A stretch of DNA of 64,000 nt from Bacteroides cellulosilyticus (GTDB taxonomy: Bacteria > Bacteroidota > Bacteroidia > Bacteroidales > Bacteroidaceae), in assembly GCF_020091405.1 (NCBI RefSeq), contig NZ_CP081903.1, forward strand, positions 4,650,501 through 4,714,500, written 5' to 3'. A model generated the notes under the pieces. The model was not told where the DNA came from. It saw only the letters and a list, made by a program, of their open reading frames with translations, and did no database searches. Each line of letters begins with the position of its first letter. Positions within the stretch are counted from its first letter, which is position 1. This document shows positions 27,382 through 36,559 of this stretch, in pieces. The position numbers and the translations under genes were made by a program.

Positions 27382-29289
27382 ATGAAACATAAAATTTTTC
27401 ATCGGTACCTTTCAGCAAAGGTATTGCCGATTTGGACTATTCTGTTGATCGATGTACTGATAATCGTCGTATCCAGCTTATTGGCTTATGCGCTTCGATA
27501 TGATTTCCGGAGTATTTTCCTGGAATCCTCTACCATTGACAAAACGATTGTATGGACGGTCATTGTCAACTTAGTCTTCTTTAGGGTGTTCCGCACCTAT
27601 TCCAACGTATTGCGCTTTTCTTCGTTTATAGACATTATGCGCATTTTTGTTTCATTGACGGTGTCTTATGCACTGTTAATGATTTCGAGTGTGCTTTTGG
27701 CAAGTTATCTGGATATTCGTCTGGCACCTGTGAGTGTGCTGTTTATGGCGTATATCATTAGCTTTGCCATTATGTCTTGCTCACGTATAGTTGTGAAGAT
27801 GTTCTATGAACTTCTGAATTTTGATGGAAGTCATAGTGCCAACGTCTTTATATATGGTGCTAAGGAAGCGGGAGTGAACATTGCGAAAGCGTTGCGCGTC
27901 AACCTGCGTAACCACTATCGTCTGCGTGGTTTCATAGCGGATGAGCCGGAACTGATTAATAAGGTGATGATGGGCGTAAAGGTATTCCCGAATGACGAGT
28001 CTCTGATTGATGTATTGAATGACCGCGATGTGCATACAATTATTATTTCGCCGGCCAAAATGGAAGAACTGAAGAAGTCTGATATGGCCGACCGTCTTCT
28101 GGCACACAACATCAAGCTTATGACTGCACCTCCTTTGAGCGAGTGGAGCGGACAGACTTTGAACCGTACTCAGTTGAAAGAAATTCAGATTGAAGATCTT
28201 CTGCAACGCGATCCTATTGAAATAGATATTCATAAGGTAGCTTCCCATCTTGAAGGAAAGCGCGTAATGATTACCGGTGCTGCCGGTTCTATCGGTAGCG
28301 AAATAATGCGTCAGGTAGCTTCCTTCAATCCTTATAAGCTAATTCTGGTAGATCAGGCGGAGACTCCGTTGCATGATATTCGTCTGGAATTGCAGGATCG
28401 TTGGCGTGACATTGATGCAGAGACTATTATTGCGGATATTTCCAATGCTACGCGTATGGAAGATATCTTCAAGGAATACCAACCGCAATACATTTTCCAT
28501 GCAGCGGCTTATAAGCATGTGCCGATGATGGAAGATAATGTTTCCGAGTCCATTCAGATCAATGTGTTCGGTACGCGTACACTGGCTGATCTGGCTGTAA
28601 AATACGGTGCTGAGAAGTTTGTAATGATCTCTACGGATAAGGCTGTAAATCCGACCAATGTAATGGGATGCTCCAAGCGTATCTGTGAGATTTATGTGCA
28701 GTCTTTAGCTAAGAAACTTCAGGAGAAAGGTGGGCATGTGACGCAATTCATTACAACACGTTTCGGTAATGTGTTAGGTTCTAATGGCTCGGTAATTCCA
28801 CGTTTTCGCGATCAGATTCAACGTGGTGGTCCTGTAACTGTGACACATCCTGAAATTATCCGTTATTTTATGACTATTCCCGAAGCTTGCCGTCTGGTAC
28901 TTGAAGCCGGTAGCATGGGTAATGGCGGTGAGATTTATATCTTTGATATGGGTAAACCGGTGAAGATTGTGGATCTTGCCAAGCGTATGATCAGTCTTTC
29001 CGGACGTACGGATGTGAAGATTGAGTTCACTGGATTGCGTCATGGTGAAAAACTGTATGAAGAGTTGCTGAATGTGAAAGAGCTGACAAAGCCGACTTAT
29101 CATGAGAAGATTATGATTGCTACAGTTCGCGAATATGATTATGATGAGGTGAAGCAACGCATTCAGAAGTTGATAGAGGTTAGTTACACGTATGATCAGA
29201 TGCAGATTGTAGCTGCTATGAAGGATATTGTTCCTGAGTTTATCAGCAAGAATTCATGCTTTGAAGCCTTGGATAAGAAACCCGAATAA
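27382..29289 (+). CDS. Polysaccharide biosynthesis protein, FlaA1/CapD/WbpM-type nucleotide-sugar 4,6-dehydratase
   Basis: 635 residues. Four or five N-terminal membrane helices (about 15-130) precede a CoA-binding-like Rossmann region (NVFIYGAKEAGVNIAKAL) and the SDR catalytic domain from about residue 290 (VMITGAAGSIGSEIMRQ; STDKAVNPTNVMGCSKR, where Met replaces the usual Tyr as in this family; TTRFGNVLGSNGSVIPRF). Large members dehydrate UDP-GlcNAc for capsule, O-antigen or glycan synthesis at the inner face of the membrane. It stands alone rather than in a glycan cluster. Confidence 0.92.
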   Translation: MKHKIFHRYLSAKVLPIWTILLIDVLIIVVSSLLAYALRYDFRSIFLESSTIDKTIVWTVIVNLVFFRVFRTYSNVLRFSSFIDIMRIFVSLTVSYALLMISSVLLASYLDIRLAPVSVLFMAYIISFAIMSCSRIVVKMFYELLNFDGSHSANVFIYGAKEAGVNIAKALRVNLRNHYRLRGFIADEPELINKVMMGVKVFPNDESLIDVLNDRDVHTIIISPAKMEELKKSDMADRLLAHNIKLMTAPPLSEWSGQTLNRTQLKEIQIEDLLQRDPIEIDIHKVASHLEGKRVMITGAAGSIGSEIMRQVASFNPYKLILVDQAETPLHDIRLELQDRWRDIDAETIIADISNATRMEDIFKEYQPQYIFHAAAYKHVPMMEDNVSESIQINVFGTRTLADLAVKYGAEKFVMISTDKAVNPTNVMGCSKRICEIYVQSLAKKLQEKGGHVTQFITTRFGNVLGSNGSVIPRFRDQIQRGGPVTVTHPEIIRYFMTIPEACRLVLEAGSMGNGGEIYIFDMGKPVKIVDLAKRMISLSGRTDVKIEFTGLRHGEKLYEELLNVKELTKPTYHEKIMIATVREYDYDEVKQRIQKLIEVSYTYDQMQIVAAMKDIVPEFISKNSCFEALDKKPE

Positions 29290-29325
29290 AGAAAAAGTTC
29301 CTCTGTAAAGGAAACGCCAATATAT

Positions 29326-29384
29326 GTAATGCCCCGTAACGATATATGTTAGATATGCTAACAATATATGTTACGGGGCATTAC
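29326..29384. terminator. Long two-way hairpin between convergent genes
   Basis: Perfect 15-bp outer stem (gtaatgccccgtaac at 29326-29340; complement at 29370-29384) with a further imperfect inner stem of atatatgtta words. It lies between converging transcripts. It lacks a strong T-run on either side, so termination is inferred from position. Confidence 0.7.
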
Positions 29385-29412
29385 TTATAATGATATGTTG
29401 TGCGGTTCCTGT

Positions 29413-30390
29413 TTATTTTTTGCTGGAGAAATATTTCATGAACTGAGTACGTTCGAAGGTATTTACTCCATTCAAGTCGCTAACATTCAGCATTCCCTTG
29501 AATTGAGGAATGTTTTCCATGCCTTTGCGATCCATCCATAAGTTCAGGAAGTGGATATATTCTCCTACAAGGGCATAACTGTTCTGATAGAATGCACTAC
29601 AAATCTCTACAGCTGAAGCTCCTGCCAAAATTGCTTTTACAATGCCTTCGGGAGAGTGAATACCGCCTGATGCTGCATAATCCAACTTATTCACAGCTGC
29701 GGAAGCGATACCGATCCAACGTAAGGCTTTAACCAGGTCAGCTCCTGTGCTGAATACATTTCCTGAGATTTGCTTCATCTTTTCGATATCAATATCCGGT
29801 TGATAGAAGCGGTTGAACAATACCACGGCAGCTGCTCCGTTGGCATATAACTGATCTATCAGAGCTATCGGATTAGTTAGGTTATCACCCAGCTTCATGA
29901 TGATCGGAATACGTACCGTCTTTTTGATGTGGCTGAGAATATCAATATGGCGTTGTTCGAATGAACCGTAATTGTATAGCATATCTGTCTGGAGAGCCAG
30001 GATATTGATTTCTATAGCATCAGCTCCTGCCGCTTCCATTTGTTGCGCAAATCCTACCCATTCAGCATCCTGATAGCAGTTTATGCTGGCAATAACAGGA
30101 ATGGGGCATACTTTTTTAGTATCCTTGATCAGTTCCAGATACTCTGACAGTTTATGTTGGCGGACGTATTCTACCAAGTAATCACTGCCTTCAGGATACA
30201 TATTCGGATCTCCCAGCCAGTCAGCTTCCAACATGATCTGCTCTTCAAAAAGAGATTTCAGAACAATGGCACCGACACCGGCTTCATAGAATTTCTGATT
30301 TTTTTCAGCACTATCAGTTAAACCTGAGCTGCTGACGATAATCGGGTTTCTTAATTCTAACCCGGCAAAAGTAGTTTTTAATGTTGCCAT
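29413..30390 (-). CDS. Dihydroorotate dehydrogenase-like flavoprotein
   Basis: 325 residues from ATG 30390 (MATLKTTFAGLELRNPIIV); the frame runs 15 codons further upstream into yggS, which is unlikely to be used. FMN barrel motifs of the PyrD family: IVSSSGLTDSAEK, GADAIEINI, IIMKLGDN and a C-terminal AASGGIHSPEGIVKAI. The fold suggests oxidation of a dihydropyrimidine-like substrate, but this subfamily differs from true PyrD, so I give no gene symbol. It is the downstream gene of a pair with yggS. Confidence 0.85.
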   Translation of the reverse strand: MATLKTTFAGLELRNPIIVSSSGLTDSAEKNQKFYEAGVGAIVLKSLFEEQIMLEADWLGDPNMYPEGSDYLVEYVRQHKLSEYLELIKDTKKVCPIPVIASINCYQDAEWVGFAQQMEAAGADAIEINILALQTDMLYNYGSFEQRHIDILSHIKKTVRIPIIMKLGDNLTNPIALIDQLYANGAAAVVLFNRFYQPDIDIEKMKQISGNVFSTGADLVKALRWIGIASAAVNKLDYAASGGIHSPEGIVKAILAGASAVEICSAFYQNSYALVGEYIHFLNLWMDRKGMENIPQFKGMLNVSDLNGVNTFERTQFMKYFSSKK

Positions 30391-30415
30391 GGTAATAATG
30401 TTTAATGAATAATGA

Positions 30416-31084
30416 TTAATACGTTCTGTCTCCAAAGATTTTGCTTCCTACGCGTATCAGAGTACTTCCAGCAGCAATAGCTTGGTGATAATCGTGGGAC
30501 ATTCCCATGGACAACTCCCGAAAAGCCTCCGTGTCGGCAAACCATGAGTCTTTCACTTCTTTGAAGAAGCTACTTAATGAACAAAATTCCTTCTCTATTT
30601 GTTCATTGTCGTCTGTATTTGTTGCCATACCCATCAGACCGCATAATTGTATGTTACTGAGAGTTTTCCATTCACCGGCTGCTAACATTTCCCGACATTC
30701 GCCAAAACTAAAACCAAATTTAGTTTCTTCTTCTGCAATGTGCAGTTGCAACAGGCAGTTGACTACTTTTCCGGCTTTTGCAGCTTGCTTATTGACTTCT
30801 ACAAGGAGTTTGTATGAGTCAATTCCGTGGATCAGAGCCACGTAGGGCACGATAAACTTGATTTTATTGGTTTGCAGATGCCCGATAAAGTGCCATTCAA
30901 TGTCTTTGGGAAGACTTTCGTACTTGGCAGTCATTTCCTGTACTTTGCTTTCTCCGAATATTCGTTGTCCGGTGCGATAGGCTTCTTCTATCGCTTCATT
31001 GGGGTGAAATTTGGAGACAGCTACCAGTCGCACCTCATCAGGCAGTTCGCTTAGCACTTGTTGAAGATTCTCTGCAATATTCAT
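30416..31084 (-). CDS. yggS: YggS family PLP-binding protein
   Basis: 222 residues. The PLP lysine lies in VRLVAVSKFHPNEAI; RIFGESKVQEM, WHFIGHLQTNKIK and the C-terminal LSMGMSHDYHQAIAAGSTLIRVG are signature blocks. A single-domain fold-type III protein that buffers PLP; no enzyme activity is known for the family. Confidence 0.94.
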   Translation of the reverse strand: MNIAENLQQVLSELPDEVRLVAVSKFHPNEAIEEAYRTGQRIFGESKVQEMTAKYESLPKDIEWHFIGHLQTNKIKFIVPYVALIHGIDSYKLLVEVNKQAAKAGKVVNCLLQLHIAEEETKFGFSFGECREMLAAGEWKTLSNIQLCGLMGMATNTDDNEQIEKEFCSLSSFFKEVKDSWFADTEAFRELSMGMSHDYHQAIAAGSTLIRVGSKIFGDRTY

Positions 31085-31091
31085 GATTAGA

Positions 31092-31165
31092 AAATTGAAA
31101 TATGAAATTCAAAAGTTGAAGATCAAAGCGTTCTGTGTTTACGCTAATCACTTCAACTTTCAATT
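31092..31165. repeat. Word-type inverted repeat upstream of yggS
   Basis: Left side is built of gaaat/attcaaaag/ttgaag words, right side of cttcaactttcaattctca. They pair imperfectly around a spacer containing acgctaatca. It separates the DUF4494 gene from yggS on the same strand. Confidence 0.55.
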
Positions 31166-31174
31166 CTCAAAAGA

Positions 31175-31639
31175 TTAAACTTCCGGTTTGTCATTGGGTT
31201 CCGCGCTATACGGATATACATCCATAAGGGGTGTTTCGGATACTAAAGCAATCTGGTAATCCGCCATCGTACCCTTCATGCCTTCATCCAGTTTCTTAAC
31301 AGCATCGCGCAGGTCGGCAGCTTGTACCAATACCTGAGTGGATGTTTTCTTTTCAGCTCCACTCTTTTCGTCCAGAGTAATAAAGATCAGTTTACACTTG
31401 AACCAGCGGTCGGCGGCCTCTTCTTCGCTGGGGAATAATTCACTATAGTTGGCACGTTTGATGTCTGATACTGTAAATTCGCCTGAAATAAACGGCGTCA
31501 TTTCTTCAATGATGCGTGCTTCCGCTTCCGTAAAGCTGAGTGCGTCCACTAAATAAGGTTCTGTAACTTTCTTGTTCATACCGTTTTCCATCACTTTTTC
31601 GTAACGGATCTTGCACTCAAACCATGTATGCATTGCCAT
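31175..31639 (-). CDS. DUF4494 protein, function unknown
   Basis: 154 residues, MAMHTWFECKIRYEKV; a start at the second Met is also possible. Cytoplasmic, no signal peptide. Blocks VTEPYLVDALSFTEAEARI and FTVSDIKRANYSELF are typical of DUF4494, which is restricted to Bacteroidetes. It is transcribed from the repeated promoter element at 31692-31765. Function unknown. Confidence 0.85.
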   Translation of the reverse strand: MAMHTWFECKIRYEKVMENGMNKKVTEPYLVDALSFTEAEARIIEEMTPFISGEFTVSDIKRANYSELFPSEEEAADRWFKCKLIFITLDEKSGAEKKTSTQVLVQAADLRDAVKKLDEGMKGTMADYQIALVSETPLMDVYPYSAEPNDKPEV

Positions 31640-31691
31640 AATTCCTTTGTTTTTTTAATTATGAATTTATATTCTTGTTATAAAACTGACT

Positions 31692-31765
31692 ACAAAGATA
31701 ATGCAATTTGAGTGCATAACTTTCATGCTCGCATGAAAAAGTTATGCTGAAATGCAGCTTATCTT
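31692..31765 (-). promoter_or_regulatory. Repeated promoter element, copy A (drives the DUF4494 gene)
   Basis: Read on the minus strand: aagctgcatttcagc, then aactttttcatgc-gagcatgaaagtt (inverted repeat), then ttgcattatctttg. The -7 box (31693-31700) starts exactly 60 bp after aagctg. The same layout is found at 43329-43402 and 53827-53900. The rest of the gap (31766-32023) shows no other recognisable feature apart from AT-rich sequence. Confidence 0.8.
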
Positions 31766-32023
31766 CTCTAAAGATAAACGAAAAAAGGAGAATTTGTTCG
31801 ATAGAAAAGAAAGAAGTTTTTTTATTGTTTCTTTTTATGACTAGCTTTTCATCCTTGAAAATGTACTTCTACATAATTTGTCTCATAGTATCAGAAATAT
31901 GTGTTGTCAAATAAAAGAGCCTAAATAGAGGCAATCGCCTGTATATCATTGATTGGAGGTAGTGTGATTTCTCGCTGTTATTGCTGTTCTTTGGCGCGTT
32001 AAACCTATAAAAACAACAAAATT

Positions 32024-32614
32024 ATGGTAGTAGCTTATTTAAGAGTAAGTACAGAAAAACAATTTCTGGCTAATCAACGTGAAGAACTTCTGCGTTTTGC
32101 AGAGAAGAATGGATTGCAGATTGACAAGTGGTACACCGAAACGGTGAGTGGTAGTGTGAGAAGCAAAGACCGGAAGTTATCGGGGGTGTTGAACCGAATG
32201 CAAAGAGGTGACTCGCTGATTGTGACGGAAATTTCAAGATTAAGTCGTACAATGTTGGAAATCATGACGATTCTTAATTCTTGTATCAAGAAAGAAATTG
32301 TTCTGTACAGCACAAAAGAGGGGTATGTATTTCAAAATGACATGAACAGCAAGGTATTGGGGTTCGCATTCGGATTAATGGCAGAGATAGAACGTAATCT
32401 GATTTCCATGCGAACAAAAGAAGCATTGGCAAGGCGCAGGCAAGAGGGGGTAAAACTGGGACGAAAGAAAGGAACCTGTCCTGCTATGAGGGTACTTCGT
32501 GAGAACAAAAGGCGTTTGATAAAAGATGCTCAACGAGGTGTTTCCTGTTCGGAGTTGGCTCGCCAGATGGGAGTATCCCGAACTACTATGCATCGTTTCC
32601 TGAAGTGTAACTAA
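32024..32614 (+). CDS. Serine site-specific recombinase (Mpi-like DNA invertase)
   Basis: 196 residues. The N-terminal resolvase domain has catalytic Ser9 in YLRVST, the RMQRGDSLIVTEISRLSR block and FGLMAEIERNLISMRTKEAL. A short C-terminal helix-turn-helix (SCSELARQMGVSRTTMHRF) follows. It resembles the Mpi-type invertases that flip promoters of capsule genes in B. fragilis. It has no obvious invertible segment next to it, so it probably acts elsewhere. It has its own terminator. Confidence 0.9.
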   Translation: MVVAYLRVSTEKQFLANQREELLRFAEKNGLQIDKWYTETVSGSVRSKDRKLSGVLNRMQRGDSLIVTEISRLSRTMLEIMTILNSCIKKEIVLYSTKEGYVFQNDMNSKVLGFAFGLMAEIERNLISMRTKEALARRRQEGVKLGRKKGTCPAMRVLRENKRRLIKDAQRGVSCSELARQMGVSRTTMHRFLKCN

Positions 32615-32615
32615 T

Positions 32616-32670
32616 GAGAAAACGAGTTGACAAGTTCCTGTTTCCAGGCACTTTAGTCAACTCGTTTCTC
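32616..32670 (+). terminator. Hairpin after the recombinase gene
   Basis: gagaaaacgagttgac (32616-32631) pairs with gtcaactcgtttctc (32656-32670), 24-base loop with an inner tgtttccaggca segment. No T-run follows, so it may be a two-way structure towards the converging membrane-protein gene. Confidence 0.65.
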
Positions 32671-32689
32671 CGGGCAGTGGAATTCTTAA

Positions 32690-33298
32690 CTATCCTACGG
32701 GAATTTCTTTATCTTCGTTTTTCTCTTTCATGCTTTTTCCACGTTTATGCAAACTCTTCAGTTCAAATGACAACATGATGCGGAAGAATCCGATAATCAG
32801 GAATGCGAATGAAATCATGTAAACTGCATAGAGAGCGCCTATTGCCGGTTGCCATAAGATGATGAGCGAACAAATTACGGCTAATATGCCGAAAGCAATA
32901 TACCAGCCCCAGTCTCTTGTACCATATCTTTTCAGATCCATGGCATAGCCGACGGATGAGAAGCCCCGGAACATCAGCCAGAATGCAATAATGAAAGGAA
33001 TAACTTCCATACTTAGTAATGGATAAGCTATCAGGTAGAAACCGAATATCATGTCGATGATACCTCCGGCCAGATACCAGCCCCAACTGGATACATTTTT
33101 CCGGTTGCTTACAGCAAAAGAAATCTCCAGCAAACCGCTGAATAACATGGATATACTGAACAGGATACTCAAAACAGCGTAGCCGCTTAACGGTGCGAAC
33201 ATCAGGCTGACGGCAACTACTACGTAGAGTATGCCAAGCAAGAGAGAGATCCACCAGTTTTTTACTTCGCATTGAAGTTCGTCAAATAAAGTTTTCAT
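32690..33298 (-). CDS. HdeD/DUF308 family membrane protein
   Basis: 202 residues with six hydrophobic helices (e.g. ISLLLGILYVVVAVSLMFA and WYIAFGILAVICSLIILW) and a charged C-terminal tail (MKEKNEDKEIP). It fits DUF308, which includes the E. coli acid-resistance protein HdeD. Divergent from tpx; a stress role is suggested only by family and neighbour. Confidence 0.85.
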   Translation of the reverse strand: MKTLFDELQCEVKNWWISLLLGILYVVVAVSLMFAPLSGYAVLSILFSISMLFSGLLEISFAVSNRKNVSSWGWYLAGGIIDMIFGFYLIAYPLLSMEVIPFIIAFWLMFRGFSSVGYAMDLKRYGTRDWGWYIAFGILAVICSLIILWQPAIGALYAVYMISFAFLIIGFFRIMLSFELKSLHKRGKSMKEKNEDKEIPVG

Positions 33299-33354
33299 GC
33301 AAATCGAATTTTAAATGGTTATTGTAATCATGTTTGTGAGAGTAACAATTTACA

Positions 33355-33385
33355 GTTGGAAAAGTTTTGAGCGAACTTTTCTAAC
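33355..33385. promoter_or_regulatory. Inverted repeat between hdeD-like gene and tpx
   Basis: gttggaaaagtt / aacttttctaac (one mismatch) with a 7-base spacer, about 39 bp before tpx. It has the size of an operator in a divergent promoter region. No -7 match is clear here; ttgttatata lies at about 33393-33402. Confidence 0.45.
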
Positions 33386-33423
33386 AGTTCTTTTGTTATA
33401 TAAACATATAAAAAAAGAAAACT

Positions 33424-33927
33424 ATGGCTACAACAAAATTTAAGGGACAACCGGTTAAGATTATCGGTGAGTTTATAAAAACAGGAACAGTTGCTCCTGA
33501 TTTCGAGTTAGTAAAGACTGACCTTTCTTCTTTTTCTTTGAAAGATATGAAAGGAAAGAATGTGATATTGAATATCTTCCCGAGTTTGGACACTAGTGTT
33601 TGTGCAACGTCTGTGCGCAAGTTCAATAAGTTGGCAGCAAGTCTGCCTGACAGCGTGGTATTGGCGATTTCCAAAGACTTACCTTTTGCTCACGCTCGTT
33701 TCTGTACGACGGAAGGTATTGAAAATGTAATTCCTTTGTCTGATTTCCGTTTTTCGGATTTCGATGAAAGCTATGGCGTGCGTATGGCAGATGGACCATT
33801 GGGCGGTTTGCTGGCACGTGCAGTAGTTATCATTGGTAAAGATGGAAAAGTGATGTATACTGAACTGGTACCCGAAATCACTCAGGAGCCGGATTATGAC
33901 AAAGCAATAGAGGCTGTGAAGAAATAG
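33424..33927 (+). CDS. tpx: Thiol peroxidase (atypical 2-Cys peroxiredoxin)
   Basis: 167 residues. Peroxidatic Cys in SLDTSVCATSVRKF and resolving Cys in HARFCTTEGIENV; the latter motif is specific to Tpx. It reduces hydroperoxides with thioredoxin in the cytoplasm. Monocistronic, with its own strong terminator. Confidence 0.96.
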   Translation: MATTKFKGQPVKIIGEFIKTGTVAPDFELVKTDLSSFSLKDMKGKNVILNIFPSLDTSVCATSVRKFNKLAASLPDSVVLAISKDLPFAHARFCTTEGIENVIPLSDFRFSDFDESYGVRMADGPLGGLLARAVVIIGKDGKVMYTELVPEITQEPDYDKAIEAVKK

Positions 33928-33952
33928 TAAATTCAGATTTTTAAATAGCAAT

Positions 33953-34006
33953 AAAAAAGATAAGGTGCACAAGGGTCGTGAGGCTATTGTGCACCTTATC
34001 TTTTTT
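33953..34006. terminator. Terminator of tpx
   Basis: Perfect 20-bp stem aaaaaagataaggtgcacaa and its complement ending in a T-run, 14-base loop. Confidence 0.93.
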
Positions 34007-34137
34007 ATATAGTGAGTTGGCGTGTGAATTGATTGTGGATTATCTTTTGTGTATTTTATTTGCTTTATGGTGAGTAACTGACTTTTTTTGTTTTACTTTG
34101 TACCATGAAATCAAGTATTAATAGATAACAAAGAAAA

Positions 34138-35046
34138 ATGGAACGAGGTTTAAAAGACTACGCCTTACTCATGCTGAAAGGTGTGGGAATGGGAGCAGCC
34201 GATGTGGTTCCCGGAGTATCGGGAGGAACAATTGCTTTTATTGTGGGAATTTATGATGAACTGATAGATTCGATAAAAAGCATCAACGGAAAAAGTTTAA
34301 AGTTGTTTTTTACAGGAAAATGGGGGGCGTTCTGGAAAGCCATTAATGGTAATTTTTTAATTTCCATTGTAGCTGGAATCGCTGTCAGTGTATTTTCGTT
34401 GGCTAAGATTATTACATGGTTGCTTACGGATCATCCGGTAATGGTTTGGGCTTTCTTTTTCGGACTGGTGCTGGCTTCCACCTGGTTTGTGGGGAAAGAT
34501 ATAAAGGAGTGGAATAAGAAAACAATTCCGGCTTTTATCATAGGAGTGGCAGTTGCTTATTACATTACAGTGGCAACTCCTGCTGAAACGCCATCCAATC
34601 TGTTTTTCATTTTCCTTTGTGGTGCGATTGCTATTTGTGCAATGATCTTGCCGGGGATATCGGGTAGTTTTATTTTGGTACTGTTAGGCAAATACTTCTA
34701 TATAATGGAAGCGGTCAAGACGTTTGATATAGCGACTTTATTAGTATTCTTGGCAGGCGCCTGTATAGGTATAACTACTTTTTCACGAGTTCTTTCATAT
34801 GCGCTAAAGAACTTTCGTAATATTACGTTGGCGGTATTGACCGGCTTTATGCTGGGTTCTCTTAATAAGGTATGGCCATGGAAAAAAACGATTGAAACGT
34901 TCACGGACAGTCATGGAGTAGTGAAGCCACTGGTTGAAGCGAATATCCTTCCTAATCAATATATTGTTGAAGCTGTAGTATTGATGATTGTTGGTTTCTT
35001 CCTGGTATATTTTTTGGAGAAGCTTTCTACACGTAGCGCTAAATAA
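34138..35046 (+). CDS. DUF368 integral membrane protein
   Basis: 302 residues with about eight membrane helices. The family block GAADVVPGVSGGTIAFIVG lies near the N-terminus and a related MILPGISGSFILVLLGKY occurs mid-protein, suggesting an internal duplication. DUF368 belongs to a group of undecaprenyl-phosphate flippase-type transporters, reported for relatives elsewhere; not shown for this one. Ends at a two-way terminator. Confidence 0.87.
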   Translation: MERGLKDYALLMLKGVGMGAADVVPGVSGGTIAFIVGIYDELIDSIKSINGKSLKLFFTGKWGAFWKAINGNFLISIVAGIAVSVFSLAKIITWLLTDHPVMVWAFFFGLVLASTWFVGKDIKEWNKKTIPAFIIGVAVAYYITVATPAETPSNLFFIFLCGAIAICAMILPGISGSFILVLLGKYFYIMEAVKTFDIATLLVFLAGACIGITTFSRVLSYALKNFRNITLAVLTGFMLGSLNKVWPWKKTIETFTDSHGVVKPLVEANILPNQYIVEAVVLMIVGFFLVYFLEKLSTRSAK

Positions 35047-35064
35047 GGATACCCCTTACAATAT

Positions 35065-35109
35065 AAAAAAACAGAGAGTAAAGCGATCAGCTTTACTCTC
35101 TGTTTTTTT
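35065..35109. terminator. Bidirectional terminator between DUF368 and TPR genes
   Basis: Perfect 20-bp stem aaaaaaacagagagtaaagc with complement 35090-35109, loop gatca. The minus-strand TPR gene stops within its edge. Confidence 0.94.
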
Positions 35110-36532
35110 ATTGCAATGCTTTTATGATATTTTGCATATAAACAGCCAGATCTTCCCGGTCTTCATTTTCCATCATAGCCTGCATCTTCTCCAGTTCTTT
35201 CAGATCAAAGGGGCGGGTGCACTTCTGATTGTACTTTATGAAGTTTTCCTTATCATGCAGCGTCATGTAGAGAACGGTCAACTTTTCATTGATACCTTCA
35301 AATTCCGGTTCTAACTCACAAACACGTTCAAAAGCTATTTTCGCATAATCCAGATACCCGATTTCCATGCTGTGCATACCTATTTCATTCCAGGTATCAG
35401 CGCTAGGAGCACAATTCAAGGCCTTTGCCCATTGCTTTATTCCCTTTTCGTAGTCACCTTCTTCGACGTACATGCGGCCTTCAATCAGGTAGGCTTCAGG
35501 ATCTTTCGGTTCCAGCTTTTGGGCTTTCTTACAATACTGGTGCGCTTTGCGCTTCTTTTTCATTTTGGAAAGGCAAAGCCCTGCATTGGCATATAGGCTG
35601 GGTAGAGTAGGTGCGGGAGTTTCTTCCGCTTCGTTAGCCTGGATTGCTTTTTCCAGATTTTCGTATCCTTCTTCCCATTCGCCTTTGGACACCTTGCATA
35701 AACCGATATAGGTATAGACAAACTCAGGAGCCAGCCCATGCATCTGCTCAGCTTTCTGATAACATTCCAGCGCTGCATCCTCATTACCCAACTGGTAAAA
35801 ACAATGCCCTTTCATTACATAGGCGTCTGTAAATTCGTCATCACCTACCAATGCATAGTCGCAGGCATCAATTGCCTGGTCGAAGTTCAGATCTTCAAAA
35901 TGGCATCTTGCCAGCCCGAACCAGTAGGGAGCCGAATATGGATTCTGATCTATCAGCTGGTTATATAGAGGAATTGCTTCTTCTATCATACCTTTCCCAT
36001 AGTAACAGTCTGCAACTGCGGCAATGTAAGCTTCTTCATCGGCATATTCTTCCTTTACCGGGTTGAGCCATGCCAGAGCCTTGTCCGGATAGCCCATATC
36101 GAGGTACATATAAGATACATCAACTACATTTGCCAGGTCCTCTTTATCTTCAATCGTATCGAGTAGCTGTTCGGCATCATCCAGCTTACCTTCACTCAGC
36201 AGCAAGTGGGCGCGTACCACTTTGGCTTCCGGCGAATAGGTATCGGGAAGGTTTTCGATGATTTCACGTGCCTTTGCTCTTTTTCCGCTATCCAGATGCA
36301 GGTAAGCATATTCTATCATTAATGCCGTACTGTCGGGATGTAGCTTTAGGCCATATTCTGCAATTTCTAAAGCCTTATCATAATTCTTTTTGGTGCCATA
36401 CCAGTCGGCAAGGTCAGCCAAATCGTCTGCGTCCAGATAAAATGGTTGTTTCGCGGACATTGCCGATTCATATTGTTCGGCAAGTTCCTGAAGTTCTTTA
36501 TCTCTGCCGGACAGCAGGTTTTTATTGCTCAT
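35108..36532 (-). CDS. TPR-repeat protein
   Basis: 474 residues, made almost wholly of tetratricopeptide repeats (e.g. ALEIAEYGLKLHPDSTALMI, AIEEAIPLY-type helices and AYLIEGRMYVEEGDYEKGIK). No signal peptide. A scaffold for protein-protein contacts; partners unknown. It lies 27 bp downstream of glnS on the same strand, so it is probably co-transcribed. Confidence 0.88.
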   Translation of the reverse strand: MSNKNLLSGRDKELQELAEQYESAMSAKQPFYLDADDLADLADWYGTKKNYDKALEIAEYGLKLHPDSTALMIEYAYLHLDSGKRAKAREIIENLPDTYSPEAKVVRAHLLLSEGKLDDAEQLLDTIEDKEDLANVVDVSYMYLDMGYPDKALAWLNPVKEEYADEEAYIAAVADCYYGKGMIEEAIPLYNQLIDQNPYSAPYWFGLARCHFEDLNFDQAIDACDYALVGDDEFTDAYVMKGHCFYQLGNEDAALECYQKAEQMHGLAPEFVYTYIGLCKVSKGEWEEGYENLEKAIQANEAEETPAPTLPSLYANAGLCLSKMKKKRKAHQYCKKAQKLEPKDPEAYLIEGRMYVEEGDYEKGIKQWAKALNCAPSADTWNEIGMHSMEIGYLDYAKIAFERVCELEPEFEGINEKLTVLYMTLHDKENFIKYNQKCTRPFDLKELEKMQAMMENEDREDLAVYMQNIIKALQ

Positions 36533-36559
36533 TAATAGTTTACTCCTATAATCCTTACT

